59,842 bases of DNA, taken from NCBI GenBank assembly GCA_023254055.1, contig JALQYN010000011.1, positions 1-59,842 on the forward strand, given 5' to 3'. This document shows, piece by piece, positions 8,080 through 16,854 of the stretch. Origin of the DNA: Polaribacter sp. Its GTDB lineage: Bacteria > Bacteroidota > Bacteroidia > Flavobacteriales > Flavobacteriaceae. Made by a program: the position numbers and the translations under genes. The notes beneath the pieces are model-generated. The model saw only the letters and a list, made by a program, of their open reading frames with translations, did not search any database and was not told the origin of the DNA. Every line of letters begins with the position of its first letter. Position 1 is the first letter of the stretch.

Positions 8080-9096
8080 ATGAGTAAATCAAAATTAGAA
8101 TACATTTGGTTAGATGGCCATGAGCCAACTCAAAATATGAGAAGCAAAACCAAAATTGAAAACGATTTTAGCGGAAAATTAGAAGATTGTGCTATTTGGT
8201 CTTTTGACGGAAGCTCTACAGAACAAGCATCTGGTGGTTCATCAGACTGCTTATTAAAACCTGTTGCTATTTATCCAGATCCAACTAGAAAAAATGGTTT
8301 TCTAGTGATGTCTGAAGTTTTAAGTGCAGATGGAACACCACATCCATCAAATGCCAGAGCTACAATTGACGATGATGATAATGATTTTTGGTTTGGCTTT
8401 GAACAAGAATATTTTTTAATGGATACAAAAACTGATTTACCATTAGGATTCCCTCGTGGTGGATTTCCTGGGCCACAAGGAAAGTATTACTGTTCCGTTG
8501 GAGGCAGATATACTTGGGGCAGAGATTTTGTTGAAGAACATGCTGACTTGTGTATTGAAGCTGGATTAAATTTTGAAGGAATCAATCAAGAGGTTGCTCC
8601 TGGTCAATGGGAATTTCAACTATTTGCAAAAGGCGCAAAGAAAGCTGGAGATGAAATTTGGGTTGCACGTTATTTACTAGACAGATTAACAGAAAAGTAT
8701 GGATACTATATTGAGTACCACCCAAAACCTATTAAAGGAGATTGGAACGGATCAGGAATGCACGCTAATTTCTCTAACACAACATTAAGAACCTGTGGTT
8801 CTAAAGAAGTTTATGAGCAAATTTGTGAGGCGTTTAGACCTGTAACTGATGAGCACATGAATGTATATGGAGCAAACAATGAAGAACGTTTGACTGGATT
8901 ACACGAAACAGCTCATGTTTCTGATTTCTCTTATGGAATTTCTGATAGAGGTGCTTCAATTCGTATTCCTATCATTACAGTTGAAAAAGGTTGGAAAGGT
9001 TGGCTAGAAGACAGAAGACCTGCTTCAAATGGTGACCCATACAAAATTGCAGGAAGAATTATCAGGACTATAAAACCAGTTTGTGACAATTTATAA
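8080..9096 (+). CDS. glnA: Glutamine synthetase, GSII (eukaryote-like) type
   Basis: 338 residues, much shorter than GSI (about 470) and matching GSII. Features seen: the beta-grasp start LEYIWLDGHEPTQNMRSKTK, WSFDGSSTEQASGGSSD, the FGFEQEYFLMD metal site (about residue 107), GINQEVAPGQWEFQ, GDWNGSGMHANFS (about 227-239) and RGASIRIPI near the C terminus. It performs ATP-dependent ammonia assimilation. The partner GSIII gene is divergent, giving this organism at least two structurally different glutamine synthetases at one locus. A strong terminator follows. Confidence 0.96.
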   Translation: MSKSKLEYIWLDGHEPTQNMRSKTKIENDFSGKLEDCAIWSFDGSSTEQASGGSSDCLLKPVAIYPDPTRKNGFLVMSEVLSADGTPHPSNARATIDDDDNDFWFGFEQEYFLMDTKTDLPLGFPRGGFPGPQGKYYCSVGGRYTWGRDFVEEHADLCIEAGLNFEGINQEVAPGQWEFQLFAKGAKKAGDEIWVARYLLDRLTEKYGYYIEYHPKPIKGDWNGSGMHANFSNTTLRTCGSKEVYEQICEAFRPVTDEHMNVYGANNEERLTGLHETAHVSDFSYGISDRGASIRIPIITVEKGWKGWLEDRRPASNGDPYKIAGRIIRTIKPVCDNL

Positions 9097-9114
9097 TCGC
9101 AAATTATTTTAAAT

Positions 9115-9148
9115 AAAAAAAAGCCTCGAATAATCGAGGCTTTTTTTT
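9115..9148. terminator. Bidirectional terminator between glnA and the antiporter gene
   Basis: GCCTCGA (9123-9129), loop ATAA, TCGAGGC (9134-9140), with eight A before and eight T after. It serves the two convergent genes. Confidence 0.93.
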
Positions 9149-9149
9149 A

Positions 9150-10085
9150 TCAACTTATTATTGTAAAAATAAAGATTGCATATAAGACTAATAATATAAA
9201 TCCGTCTTTCCAATCCAACACCAATTTCTTTGGGAAAAACACCAACGGTAGAATCAAAAAGGAAATACCCAACATCCAAAAAATATCATAATCTAACAAC
9301 TCAGCATCCTCTAATTGAATTGGCGTTATCATTGCAGTAATTCCTAAGACTGCTAGAATATTAAAAACATTAGAACCAATTAAATTCCCTAAAGAGATAG
9401 CTTTTTCTTTCTTAAGAACCGCAATTATAGAAGCAGCTAATTCTGGAATACTTGTTCCGACAGAAACTACTGTAATACCAATAATTCGCTCGCTAACCCC
9501 AAAACCTTTTGCTAAATCTACGGCTCCTATTATCAGCAATTCAGACCCTGCCCAAAGCCCAACTCCTCCAATGGTAAAAAACAATGCAATTTTATATAAT
9601 GGAATCAACTCATCATCTTCTGGCAGTTCATCTACAACTGCTTGTTTTTGAAAGCGTAGTAAGAAAATTAAAAAAATAATTAAAAAAGAAAACATGATGA
9701 CCCCTTCTGTAAAATCGATAACTCCGTCATTGTGTAAAAAGTAATACACCAATCCAGATGCAAGCATCATCACTGGCCAATCTGTCTTATAAAAACTCTT
9801 TTGCACCTGAATTTTAGACAATGTAATTGTAATTCCTAAAACCAAAGCCAAATTAGCAATATTAGAACCTACTACATTTCCTAAAGCCAAATCAGGAAAA
9901 CCATCTAACGCCGATTTTATACTAACAATTAGCTCTGGAGCAGAAGTTGCAAAAGAAACAACGGTCATACCAATTACAATCTTTGGAATGTTTAATTTTA
10001 AAGACAATCCAACTGCTGCTTTCAACAACCAATTCCCTCCAAAAATTAATAAAACCAATCCTAAGATTATATATAAAAAATCCAT
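9150..10085 (-). CDS. Calcium/sodium antiporter (CaCA family, YrbG-like)
   Basis: 311 residues of ten hydrophobic helices arranged as two homologous halves, each with an alpha-repeat: GNVVGSNIANLALVLGI (about residues 73-89) and GNLIGSNVFNILAVLGI (about 235-251). The GSN motifs carry the ion-binding residues of Na+/Ca2+ exchangers. An acidic loop (DELPEDDELIP) separates the halves. It sits in the inner membrane and exchanges Ca2+ for Na+ or H+; the ion used cannot be decided from sequence. It appears monocistronic. Confidence 0.93.
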   Translation of the reverse strand: MDFLYIILGLVLLIFGGNWLLKAAVGLSLKLNIPKIVIGMTVVSFATSAPELIVSIKSALDGFPDLALGNVVGSNIANLALVLGITITLSKIQVQKSFYKTDWPVMMLASGLVYYFLHNDGVIDFTEGVIMFSFLIIFLIFLLRFQKQAVVDELPEDDELIPLYKIALFFTIGGVGLWAGSELLIIGAVDLAKGFGVSERIIGITVVSVGTSIPELAASIIAVLKKEKAISLGNLIGSNVFNILAVLGITAMITPIQLEDAELLDYDIFWMLGISFLILPLVFFPKKLVLDWKDGFILLVLYAIFIFTIIS

Positions 10086-10206
10086 ATAACTATTTTTTCT
10101 GCGAAGATAGTATAAATAGAATTTTTGAAAGGATTTCTCTTTATTTCATTTTAAAAAAATTACTTTTATATGTTGTTATTGTGATTAATAAAATCAAACT
10201 GACTTT

Positions 10207-10608
10207 ATGAAAAAACATTTTTACACCTTTTCTTGTTTTATAATTTTTACACTCCTTGCAACCAATAACATTAATGCGCAAGAAAAGAAAAGCTTTCTAC
10301 AGTCTAGATTCAATGGTTATTCTGAAACCATCACCAAAGATTTTACTACAGAAAAATTAAATGCTTTAAAACACAAACTAGAAAGTCAAGGTTTATTTTT
10401 CTCCTTCAGTAATTTAAAATACAACAAACTCAAAGAAATTATTAAAATTACTGTGAGAGTAAAAAACAAGCGAAGCAATTCTGTAGTTACCTTTGACAAT
10501 AACAACAAGCCAATTCCAAATATTAACGTTGGAGAATCAGACGGTATTGCAATTGCTACTAAAAGCACCTTTTCAGGATTCCCCATCAAAGACTTAAAAA
10601 CAAACTAA
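10207..10608 (+). CDS. Secreted protein of unknown function
   Basis: 133 residues with a signal peptide (about 1-24, ending NINAQ). The mature part, EKKSFLQSRFNGYSETITKD, continues with basic and Asn-rich segments and no motif I recognise. A KFSNLKYNK-like stretch and VRVKNKRSNSVVTFDNNNKP suggest a small beta-rich domain. It is followed after 44 bases by a 50-residue gene and then a DUF2007 gene in the same direction. Function unknown. Confidence 0.6.
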   Translation: MKKHFYTFSCFIIFTLLATNNINAQEKKSFLQSRFNGYSETITKDFTTEKLNALKHKLESQGLFFSFSNLKYNKLKEIIKITVRVKNKRSNSVVTFDNNNKPIPNINVGESDGIAIATKSTFSGFPIKDLKTN

Positions 10609-10652
10609 AAATCATTTTGATGTACATACTAAATGAAGTACCTTTAAAACAG

Positions 10653-10805
10653 ATGAAAAAACATGTATTTAAAATATTAGCAAAAACAAACAAAATGTTA
10701 TTGCCTTCATTCACAAAAAAACAGTTAGACATCAGCAAAGCTTCCAAAATACAATTAGCTATTATTGGCTGGAGAGCTTATGTCACTATAAATTCAAAAG
10801 ACTAA
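10653..10805 (+). CDS. Conserved 50-residue basic protein
   Basis: From ATG 10653 the product is MKKHVFKILAKTNKMLLPSF and about 30 more residues, ending AIIGWRAYVTINSKD. The pattern of a short amphipathic N terminus, LPS(F/L) in the middle and a hydrophobic ALIGWR/KYWVTxxSLD end recalls a small Flavobacteria family that databases sometimes call SsrA-binding protein without good reason; it lacks the SmpB fold. The open frame extends upstream to TTG 10617, but the family length favours ATG 10653. Function unknown. Confidence 0.6.
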   Translation: MKKHVFKILAKTNKMLLPSFTKKQLDISKASKIQLAIIGWRAYVTINSKD

Positions 10806-10818
10806 AAACAACATCTAT

Positions 10819-11049
10819 ATGGAAAAAGAGCACATAAAAGTATTTACCGGGACTTCAATATTTATTGATAGATTGAGTTATTTATTAGATAAAGAGAACA
10901 TACCTAGTTTAATAAAAAATCATCACGAATCTGCAAGACTTGGAGGTTTTGGTTTATCTATTGATAATATTGAATTATTCATCTATAATACTGATTTAGA
11001 AAAAGCAACACCTATCATTGAAGAATTTAAAAAAGAAATAGGAGAATAG
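10819..11049 (+). CDS. DUF2007 (signal-transducing protein-like) domain protein
   Basis: 76 residues. KVFTGTSIFIDRLSYLLDKENIPSLIKNH followed by ELFIYNTDLEKATPIIEEF fits the DUF2007 fold, a small ferredoxin-like domain related to the PII-like signal-transducing group, in which the motif reports on domain duplication of an ID/EL-like strand. It is cytoplasmic with no signal peptide. It closes a run of three small same-strand genes just upstream of tRNA-Arg. Biological role unknown. Confidence 0.75.
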   Translation: MEKEHIKVFTGTSIFIDRLSYLLDKENIPSLIKNHHESARLGGFGLSIDNIELFIYNTDLEKATPIIEEFKKEIGE

Positions 11050-11074
11050 ATTTTTAAAATTAAAAAATAGCAAC

Positions 11075-11082
11075 TATATTTG
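11075..11082 (+). promoter_or_regulatory. -7 element TATATTTG of tRNA-Arg
   Basis: A consensus TAnnTTTG element 11 bases before the mature tRNA 5' end. No TTG is seen at -33. Confidence 0.6.
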
Positions 11083-11093
11083 CACCCGCTTAA

Positions 11094-11167
11094 GGCCACG
11101 TGGCGCAACTGAATAGCGCACTTGATTACGGCTCAAGAGGTTATAGGTTTGAATCCTATCGTGGTCA
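11094..11167 (+). tRNA. tRNA-Arg (anticodon ACG)
   Basis: A 74-base cloverleaf. The acceptor stem GGCCACG pairs with CGTGGTC; the anticodon arm is CTTGA-TTACGGC-TCAAG with anticodon ACG; the T arm is ATAGG-TTTGAAT-CCTAT. The discriminator base is A and CCA is not encoded. The A34 would need deamination to inosine by TadA to read CGU, CGC and CGA. Confidence 0.96.
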
Positions 11168-11169
11168 CT

Positions 11170-11199
11170 AAAAAACACATCATTTTGATGTGTTTTTTT
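11170..11199 (+). terminator. Terminator of tRNA-Arg
   Basis: CACATCA-TTT-TGATGTG flanked by six A and seven T, immediately after the tRNA. Confidence 0.92.
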
Positions 11200-11318
11200 A
11201 TTTCCACAAATACTAAATTCATTTTTCTATTTTAATTTATTTGTTTTTACATATATTTATCAAAAATACTTGATATTCAATATCAAAAATCAACAACAAA
11301 TAACTAAATTTTAAAATT

Positions 11319-12872
11319 ATGATTCGCAAACTATTGATTTTACCTGCATTGTTTTTCATCTCTTTTTCGTTCGGTCAAGAGGTATTTGATGCAACTACTA
11401 TTGAAAAAATAAAAAAAGAAGGACTCAACAATTCTCATGTAGAGAAAATTGCCTTCGAATTGATTGATAAAGCGGGTTCTCGTTTAACAAACTCTCAAGG
11501 ATATGCAAGAGCTGCAAATTATGCAGTAGATCAATTATCTAAATGGGGTTTAAAAAATTCTAAAACTGAAGCTTGGGGTGAATTTGGAAAAGGCTGGGAA
11601 ATAGAAAAAAACTATGTCGCAATGACAAAACCATATTATATGTCTTTTGTTGCAGTTCCAAGAGCTTGGACAGAAGGAACAAACGGACCAATTTCTGGAA
11701 AAGTAATGATGGTAGATATTAAAACTGAAGCAGATTTTGCAAAATACAAAGGAAAGTTAAAAGGTGCAATTGTTTTGGTAAAAGCAACAGGAAGTCAAGC
11801 TCCAACTTTTGAAGCAGACGCAACACGTTTTAGCTATGAGGCTTTAAATAAAATGGAAAAGCCAACTGCACCTAGAGCTAGAAGAAACACCAATAATGAT
11901 GACATGGAAGCAAGAAGAGCTGCCTGGATGAAAAGAAGAGCATTGACTCAAAAAATTGCTACTTTTCTTATAGATGAAGGTGTTGCTTTGCAATTAACTG
12001 GGAAAAACGGAAGACATGGAACGCTATTTACAAGTGGTGGTAGAGGTTATTTAAAAGATGCTCCAAAATCTTTGAGTGAACTAGAAATGGTTCCTGAGCA
12101 TGCAAATTTAATGGCTCGTTTAATTGAAAATGGTGTGGAAGTAGAAATTGAAGCAGAAGTAAAAACTTCATTCAACAATAAAAATCTAAATGGATACAAT
12201 GTTGTGGCAGAAATTCCAGGTACAGACAAAAATTTAAAAGCAGAAGTTGTAATGTTAGGAGCACATTTAGATTCTTGGCATGGAGCAACTGGAGCAACAG
12301 ACAATGCTGCTGGTTCTATTGTAATGATGGAAGCTGTTCGTATTTTAAAAGCTGTAGGTGTTAGTCCAAAAAGAACTATTAGAATTGCTCTTTGGGGTGG
12401 TGAAGAACAAGGTCTACATGGCTCTAGAGGATATGTAAAAACTCATTTTGGTGACCCAGCAACAAAGAAATACACAAAAGACAATGAAAAAGTAGCAGGT
12501 TATTTCAATATTGATAATGGTACTGGAAGAGTTCGTGGAATTTACACCCAAGGAAACAAACAAGTTGTTCCTATTTTTAAAAGTTGGTTTACACCTTTTA
12601 GTGATATGATAGATAACACAACAGTTACAACAAACAACACAGGAGGAACAGATCATTTAGCTTTTGACGCAGTTGGAATTCCTGGATTTCAATTTATTCA
12701 AGACCCTGTAGAATACAGAACAAGAACACATCACACAAATGCTGATAATTATGAGCGTTTAGTGATTGATGACTTAAAGCAGATTTCAGTAATTGTAGCC
12801 TCTTTTGTATACAATACAGCACAAAGAGATGCAAAATTGCCTCGTAAAGTAGCAGAAGCTGCAACGAGATAA
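11319..12872 (+). CDS. Secreted M28-family zinc metallopeptidase
   Basis: 517 residues with a signal peptide (1-19, ending FSFGQ). A PA-like insert (about 115-250) lies inside the sequence, as in many exported M28 aminopeptidases and carboxypeptidases. Zinc-ligand motifs are visible: [19 protein letters not shown] (about 313-331, His and Asp), [15 protein letters not shown] (catalytic Glu pair), FNIDNGTG and [18 protein letters not shown] (C-terminal His ligand). It probably trims peptides in the periplasm or outside the cell. It has no T9SS tail. It stands alone and is followed by a strong terminator. Confidence 0.93.
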   Translation: MIRKLLILPALFFISFSFGQEVFDATTIEKIKKEGLNNSHVEKIAFELIDKAGSRLTNSQGYARAANYAVDQLSKWGLKNSKTEAWGEFGKGWEIEKNYVAMTKPYYMSFVAVPRAWTEGTNGPISGKVMMVDIKTEADFAKYKGKLKGAIVLVKATGSQAPTFEADATRFSYEALNKMEKPTAPRARRNTNNDDMEARRAAWMKRRALTQKIATFLIDEGVALQLTGKNGRHGTLFTSGGRGYLKDAPKSLSELEMVPEHANLMARLIENGVEVEIEAEVKTSFNNKNLNGYNVVAEIPGTDKNLKAEVVMLGAHLDSWHGATGATDNAAGSIVMMEAVRILKAVGVSPKRTIRIALWGGEEQGLHGSRGYVKTHFGDPATKKYTKDNEKVAGYFNIDNGTGRVRGIYTQGNKQVVPIFKSWFTPFSDMIDNTTVTTNNTGGTDHLAFDAVGIPGFQFIQDPVEYRTRTHHTNADNYERLVIDDLKQISVIVASFVYNTAQRDAKLPRKVAEAATR

Positions 12873-12891
12873 TAAATCTTTAAGATAAATT

Positions 12892-12922
12892 AAAAACGCA
12901 CCTTTTTTAGGTGCGTTTTTTT
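12892..12922. terminator. Bidirectional terminator between the M28 gene and the clpS operon
   Basis: AAAAACGCACC (12892-12902), loop, GGTGCGTTTTTTT; usable by both convergent transcripts. Confidence 0.92.
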
Positions 12923-12954
12923 ATTATATATATTTTTAGAAACAAACAAATCTG

Positions 12955-13227
12955 TTATTCAAAATACCTTCTTATAGCAACACGATGGTCAGGAATGCTT
13001 TTGTCGTAGTTTTCAATAACAGTTTCTAATATGACTGGCTTGTTTTTTCCAACCTCTTTTTTTGAATTGTATTTAGAAATATAAAGGTTGTAATTTTTAT
13101 TGTTTTTTTCAAAGATTAAAAAATGCTCTGGGTTTAACTCACTATAACAAATTTCGTTTCCATTAAAAACACCTGATTCATCCTTAAAAAAAGGGCTGAA
13201 ATCGTAGTATAGAAATACATTTGTCAT
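12955..13227 (-). CDS. Hypothetical protein downstream of clpS
   Basis: 90 residues, MTNVFLYYDFSPFFKDESGVFNG at the start, no signal peptide or membrane segment. It lies one base after clpS in the same direction, so it is almost certainly cotranscribed and possibly translationally coupled. Aromatic-rich (Tyr, Phe) with a C-terminal DHRVAIRRYF. I do not recognise a family; the link to protein quality control through ClpS is only positional. Confidence 0.6.
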   Translation of the reverse strand: MTNVFLYYDFSPFFKDESGVFNGNEICYSELNPEHFLIFEKNNKNYNLYISKYNSKKEVGKNKPVILETVIENYDKSIPDHRVAIRRYFE

Positions 13228-13228
13228 A

Positions 13229-13504
13229 TTATACTAATTCTGCTGATAAGCCTAGTTGTAGTAATTTAGAGCATCTTGGTTTTAAATCTTTATACTCTCC
13301 TGTTTTTACAGTACATTTTCCTTTGTAATGCACTAAAATAGAACATTGTTCTGCTTGCTCTAAGGTGTGTTCACAAACATCAATTAAAGATTCTATTACA
13401 AAATCAAAAGTATTAACATCATCATTAAACAACACTATTTCATGCTGATTGACTTCCTTTTCTAGAATGTCTGATTCTTCCTGTATCTTTTCTTTTGTAC
13501 TCAT
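13229..13504 (-). CDS. clpS: ATP-dependent Clp protease adaptor ClpS
   Basis: 91 residues. HEIVLFNDDVNTFDFVIESLIDVCEHTLEQAEQCSILVHYKGKCTV is the ClpS core: the NDDxxTxxxV N-degron pocket and the later hydrophobic-His pattern (VHYKGK for the usual VHxxG). ClpS binds the N domain of ClpA/ClpC and delivers N-end-rule substrates to ClpP. It sits in tpiA-prmA-clpS order with a 20-base gap to prmA. Confidence 0.95.
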   Translation of the reverse strand: MSTKEKIQEESDILEKEVNQHEIVLFNDDVNTFDFVIESLIDVCEHTLEQAEQCSILVHYKGKCTVKTGEYKDLKPRCSKLLQLGLSAELV

Positions 13505-13524
13505 ATTAAAAAATAAATATACAA

Positions 13525-14361
13525 TTAAGCTTTAATATATTTTAATGAAACCCAATTATTTCTTTTAATAGTTTTTTGCAATTGCAATCCATATTTAGAA
13601 ACTTCTGCATCAATCGTTGGAATATCTTCTTTATAAAATCCGCTTAATAATAAAACCCCTTGTTCTAACAAACAATTTGTGTACGTTTTTATATCTTTCA
13701 ACAAAATATTTCTATTGATGTTTGCAATGATAACATCATATTGTTGAGTGGTTAATAAAGAAGCATCGCCTTCATAAAACGTAATCGAATTACAATTGTT
13801 TCGCTCCGCATTTTCTATTGAATTTACATAACACCAATTATCAATATCAATTCCGTCTATAGGTTTTGCTCCTTTCATTTCAGCAAAAATTGCTAAAATT
13901 CCAGTTCCGCAACCCATATCAAGTGTTTTCTTATTTTCTAAATCTAACGCTAATAAATGTTGAATCATCATATGTGTTGTTTCATGATGACCAGTACCGA
14001 AACTCATTTTTGGTTCAATTACAATATCGTATGTTAGTTTTTTATCTTCATGAAAAGGTGCTCTAATGCTTACCAAATCATCAACCTGAATGGGCTCAAA
14101 ATTCTTCTCCCACTCACTATTCCAATTCGTTTGAGCTACTTCATTTTTATTAAACTCTATAGAAAACTCTTCAGATTTTAAAATAGAAATGTCTTCTAAA
14201 ATTTCTGCTCTCCAATCTTCTTTTTGAATATAAGCAGTAACGCCATTTTCGTTTTCTACAAAACTTTCAAAACCAGCAAAACCTAATTCTGCAATTAAGA
14301 TTTCTGTTCCTGGCTCTTTAGGCTCAACAGTAAAATTATATTCGATATAAATATTGTCCAT
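13525..14361 (-). CDS. prmA: Ribosomal protein L11 methyltransferase
   Basis: 278 residues. The N-terminal substrate-recognition domain (about 1-100) precedes a class I SAM methyltransferase domain. Seen: the linker MSFGTGHHETTHMM, the SAM motif I LDMGCGTGILAIFAEMKGA and the catalytic-site NINRN (about residue 213). PrmA trimethylates lysines and the N terminus of L11. Its ATG overlaps the tpiA stop by one base (TAATG), indicating translational coupling. Confidence 0.95.
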   Translation of the reverse strand: MDNIYIEYNFTVEPKEPGTEILIAELGFAGFESFVENENGVTAYIQKEDWRAEILEDISILKSEEFSIEFNKNEVAQTNWNSEWEKNFEPIQVDDLVSIRAPFHEDKKLTYDIVIEPKMSFGTGHHETTHMMIQHLLALDLENKKTLDMGCGTGILAIFAEMKGAKPIDGIDIDNWCYVNSIENAERNNCNSITFYEGDASLLTTQQYDVIIANINRNILLKDIKTYTNCLLEQGVLLLSGFYKEDIPTIDAEVSKYGLQLQKTIKRNNWVSLKYIKA

Positions 14362-15119
14362 TAAATAGCTTTAATGATATCTGTAAAATCTTTAACATTT
14401 AGAGATGCTCCTCCTATTAAACCACCATCTACATCTTGTTTAGAAAAAATTTCTTCTGCATTTGAAGGCTTTACACTTCCACCGTATAATATTGACGTAT
14501 TATCAGCTACACTTGTGTGGTATTTTTCTTGCAATAAATTTCTTATAAAAGCATGCATTTCTTGTGCTTGCTCCGGTGATGCAGTTTCTCCTGTACCAAT
14601 AGCCCAAACAGGCTCGTAGGCTAGCACAATTTGACTCCATGCATTAGCCTCTATATGAAATAACCCTTTTTCAAGTTGATTCTTCACAACAGTAAAATGA
14701 TTGTTCGACTTTCTGTCTTCCAATTGCTCTCCAAAACAAAAAATTACTTCTAGGCCTTCATTGATAGCTTTAGTAACTTTTAATGCAAGTACCTCATCTG
14801 TTTCACCAAACAAAGATCTTCTTTCTGAATGCCCAATAATTACCGATTTAACACCGATGCTTTTTAACATATCCGCTGAAACCTCTCCGGTAAACGCACC
14901 ATTATTTTCTTGATGCATGTTTTGAGCCACCACTTCAACTTTTGATTTTTTAATTCTTTTTATTGCACTCATTAAATTCACAAATGTAGGTGCAACTAGT
15001 ACTCTTGTATTTTCTAACGGTAACTTTTTAATTGATTTTCTAATGCCTTTTACCAAGGTTTTTGTTTCCTTGCTATTGTTATTCATTTTCCAATTACCTG
15101 CTACAATTTTACTTCTCAT
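14361..15119 (-). CDS. tpiA: Triosephosphate isomerase
   Basis: 252 residues from ATG 15119; an in-frame TTG at 15122 is rejected as start. It interconverts glyceraldehyde 3-phosphate and dihydroxyacetone phosphate. Seen: MRSKIVAGNWKMNNN with the catalytic Lys, VIIGHSERRSLFGE with the catalytic His, VLAYEPVWAIGTG with the catalytic Glu and the loop-6 hinge, and YGGSVKPSNAEE binding phosphate. It leads tpiA-prmA-clpS-90-residue gene, driven by a TATTTTTG element at 15146-15153. Confidence 0.97.
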   Translation of the reverse strand: MRSKIVAGNWKMNNNSKETKTLVKGIRKSIKKLPLENTRVLVAPTFVNLMSAIKRIKKSKVEVVAQNMHQENNGAFTGEVSADMLKSIGVKSVIIGHSERRSLFGETDEVLALKVTKAINEGLEVIFCFGEQLEDRKSNNHFTVVKNQLEKGLFHIEANAWSQIVLAYEPVWAIGTGETASPEQAQEMHAFIRNLLQEKYHTSVADNTSILYGGSVKPSNAEEIFSKQDVDGGLIGGASLNVKDFTDIIKAI

Positions 15120-15145
15120 CAATCCTATATTAGTGTTAAACTAGG

Positions 15146-15153
15146 CAAAAATA
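15146..15153 (-). promoter_or_regulatory. -7 element TATTTTTG of the tpiA operon
   Basis: On the minus strand TATTTTTG lies 26 bases before the tpiA ATG and between its stop-proximal neighbour and tpiA. Confidence 0.5.
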
Positions 15154-15155
15154 CG

Positions 15156-15650
15156 TTATTTTTTTAAGGCTTCTACTATCCTTTTGTCTGTAATCTTTTT
15201 GGCTTTGAACAATTCTATTACTCCTTTTTCATTAACAACCATATATCTTGGAGTCCAATTAGAATTTAAAAAATCTCCAAAATCTCCATTCAATCCATTT
15301 TTTATAAAATAATGCTCTCCTTCAATATTGTATTTATCAATAGCTTTTTTCCAACGAAACACACTTCTATCAATTGATAGAAATACAGGTTTAACTTTAG
15401 GATTATTTTTTTGAAACTCTTTTAAATTTGGGAATCCTGCTACACAATCACTACACCAAGAAGCCCAAACATTTATAAGAATTTTATGTCCTTTATTTTT
15501 ACTCAAAATATCTTTAAAAAACACTGATGTATGATTGAGATCTAGAAAAGATTCATTCTGTGCTTTTTCAGAAAAGGTTGATGGATTACTCATACTACAA
15601 CCTGTCAAAATTAAAATTAATCCAAAAAAGAATGTATTTTTTTTAATCAT
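15156..15650 (-). CDS. TlpA-like thiol-disulfide lipoprotein
   Basis: 164 residues from ATG 15650. MIKKNTFFFGLILILTGCSM is a lipoprotein signal (Cys 18), which decides this start over the upstream one at 15680. The mature thioredoxin fold has the active site WASWCSDC (CxxC) and the cis-Pro region NWTPRYMVV. It probably reduces disulfides at the periplasmic face of a membrane. It precedes tpiA on the same strand but a promoter element separates them. Shorter than many Bacteroidetes TlpA proteins, which carry an N-terminal DUF4369 domain. Confidence 0.85.
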   Translation of the reverse strand: MIKKNTFFFGLILILTGCSMSNPSTFSEKAQNESFLDLNHTSVFFKDILSKNKGHKILINVWASWCSDCVAGFPNLKEFQKNNPKVKPVFLSIDRSVFRWKKAIDKYNIEGEHYFIKNGLNGDFGDFLNSNWTPRYMVVNEKGVIELFKAKKITDKRIVEALKK

Positions 15651-15757
15651 AAAACTAGTTTGCAAATTGTTCAACAACAATCATATTTTCATACAAGTAA
15701 CAAAAGAAAAAGTGTTTTTACTTTAAAAACAAATATAAATAAACTATCAAAATTAAG

Positions 15758-15765
15758 TACCTTTG
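15758..15765 (+). promoter_or_regulatory. -7 element TACCTTTG of pyrF
   Basis: TACCTTTG lies 21 bases before the pyrF ATG at 15787. It covers the alternative upstream start at 15763, which argues against that start. Confidence 0.55.
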
Positions 15766-15786
15766 CTCAACTTTATTACTGTTGAA

Positions 15787-16602
15787 ATGACTACAAAGCA
15801 ACTTATTGAACAAATACATCTTAAAAAATCGTTTTTATGTATCGGCTTGGATGTAGATTTAGCAAAAATCCCTGAACATTTATTACAAGAAGAAGATCCA
15901 ATTTTTGCTTTCAATAAAGCTATTATTGATGCTACGCATCATTTATGTGTTGCTTACAAACCAAACACTGCTTTTTATGAAGCTTATGGATTGAAAGGTT
16001 GGAAATCTCTTGAAAAAACCATTCAATACATCAACAAAAATCATCCAGAAATTTTTACAATTGCAGATGCAAAACGAGGTGATATCGGAAACACATCTAG
16101 CATGTATGCAAAAGCTTTTTTTGAAGACTTGGCTTTTGATTCTGTAACCGTTGCTCCCTATATGGGAAGAGATTCTGTAGAACCTTTTTTGGATTTTGAA
16201 AACAAACACACCATATTATTAGCACTAACTTCCAATGAAGGTGCTTTCGATTTTCAAACAAAATCCATAAACGGAAAAGAGTTGTATAAAGAAGTTTTAG
16301 AAACTTCTACTTCTTGGAAAAACTCAGAAAACTTAATGTATGTTGTTGGAGCAACAAAAGCAGCGTTTTTTAAAGAAATAAGAAAAATAATTCCAAATAA
16401 TTTTTTATTAGTTCCAGGAGTTGGTGCTCAAGGCGGAAACTTACAAGACGTTTGTAAATACGGAATGTCTGATTCGGTTGGGCTATTAATTAACTCATCT
16501 CGAGGGATTATTTACGCATCAAAAGACAAAAATTTTGCTAAAGAAGCAGCTAAAAAGGCTAGTGAGTTACAGCAAGAAATGGAACAAATTTTAAGAAACT
16601 AA
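15787..16602 (+). CDS. pyrF: Orotidine 5'-phosphate decarboxylase
   Basis: 271 residues from ATG 15787. It catalyses the last step of UMP synthesis, OMP to UMP and CO2. The catalytic [15 protein letters not shown] motif (about 95-109) and [12 protein letters not shown] phosphate site mark the longer pyrF type found in Bacteroidetes and Actinobacteria (about 270-280 residues), not the 230-residue E. coli form. [14 protein letters not shown] at the N terminus supplies another substrate-site Asp. The 3' end overlaps a small convergent gene by four bases. Confidence 0.96.
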   Translation: MTTKQLIEQIHLKKSFLCIGLDVDLAKIPEHLLQEEDPIFAFNKAIIDATHHLCVAYKPNTAFYEAYGLKGWKSLEKTIQYINKNHPEIFTIADAKRGDIGNTSSMYAKAFFEDLAFDSVTVAPYMGRDSVEPFLDFENKHTILLALTSNEGAFDFQTKSINGKELYKEVLETSTSWKNSENLMYVVGATKAAFFKEIRKIIPNNFLLVPGVGAQGGNLQDVCKYGMSDSVGLLINSSRGIIYASKDKNFAKEAAKKASELQQEMEQILRN

Positions 16603-16787
16603 ATTGAAAACTCCTGATTTAAATAGTTAATTCTATTTAATTTGTCTAAAATTTTCATGGCTTTATAAGCAGCTCTATCACTTTTTATTTCGTCAATATA
16701 CTTATAGTCGTTAGATTGCTCTACCAATTTACGATACCTTTCTTCTAGGTGTTTTCTATATTGTGATAATTGACTTAAACGCGACAT
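16599..16787 (-). CDS. Small conserved helical protein
   Basis: 62 residues, [20 protein letters not shown] followed by charged helical sequence and [17 protein letters not shown]. It looks all-alpha, cytoplasmic and rich in Arg, Lys and Glu. I recall similar short proteins in other Flavobacteriaceae, so I treat it as a real gene; no function is known. It overlaps the end of pyrF by four bases in convergent orientation. Confidence 0.65.
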   Translation of the reverse strand: MSRLSQLSQYRKHLEERYRKLVEQSNDYKYIDEIKSDRAAYKAMKILDKLNRINYLNQEFSI

Positions 16788-16854
16788 TTATAATGCTTTA
16801 ACTTTATAAATATACACAAATATTTAAACTAACTATTAAAATTGTAGTTAATTC

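Noticed and set aside
10617..10652. TTG/ATG starts upstream of the 50-residue basic protein
   Set aside because: The family length and basic N terminus (MKKHVF) fit ATG 10653 better.
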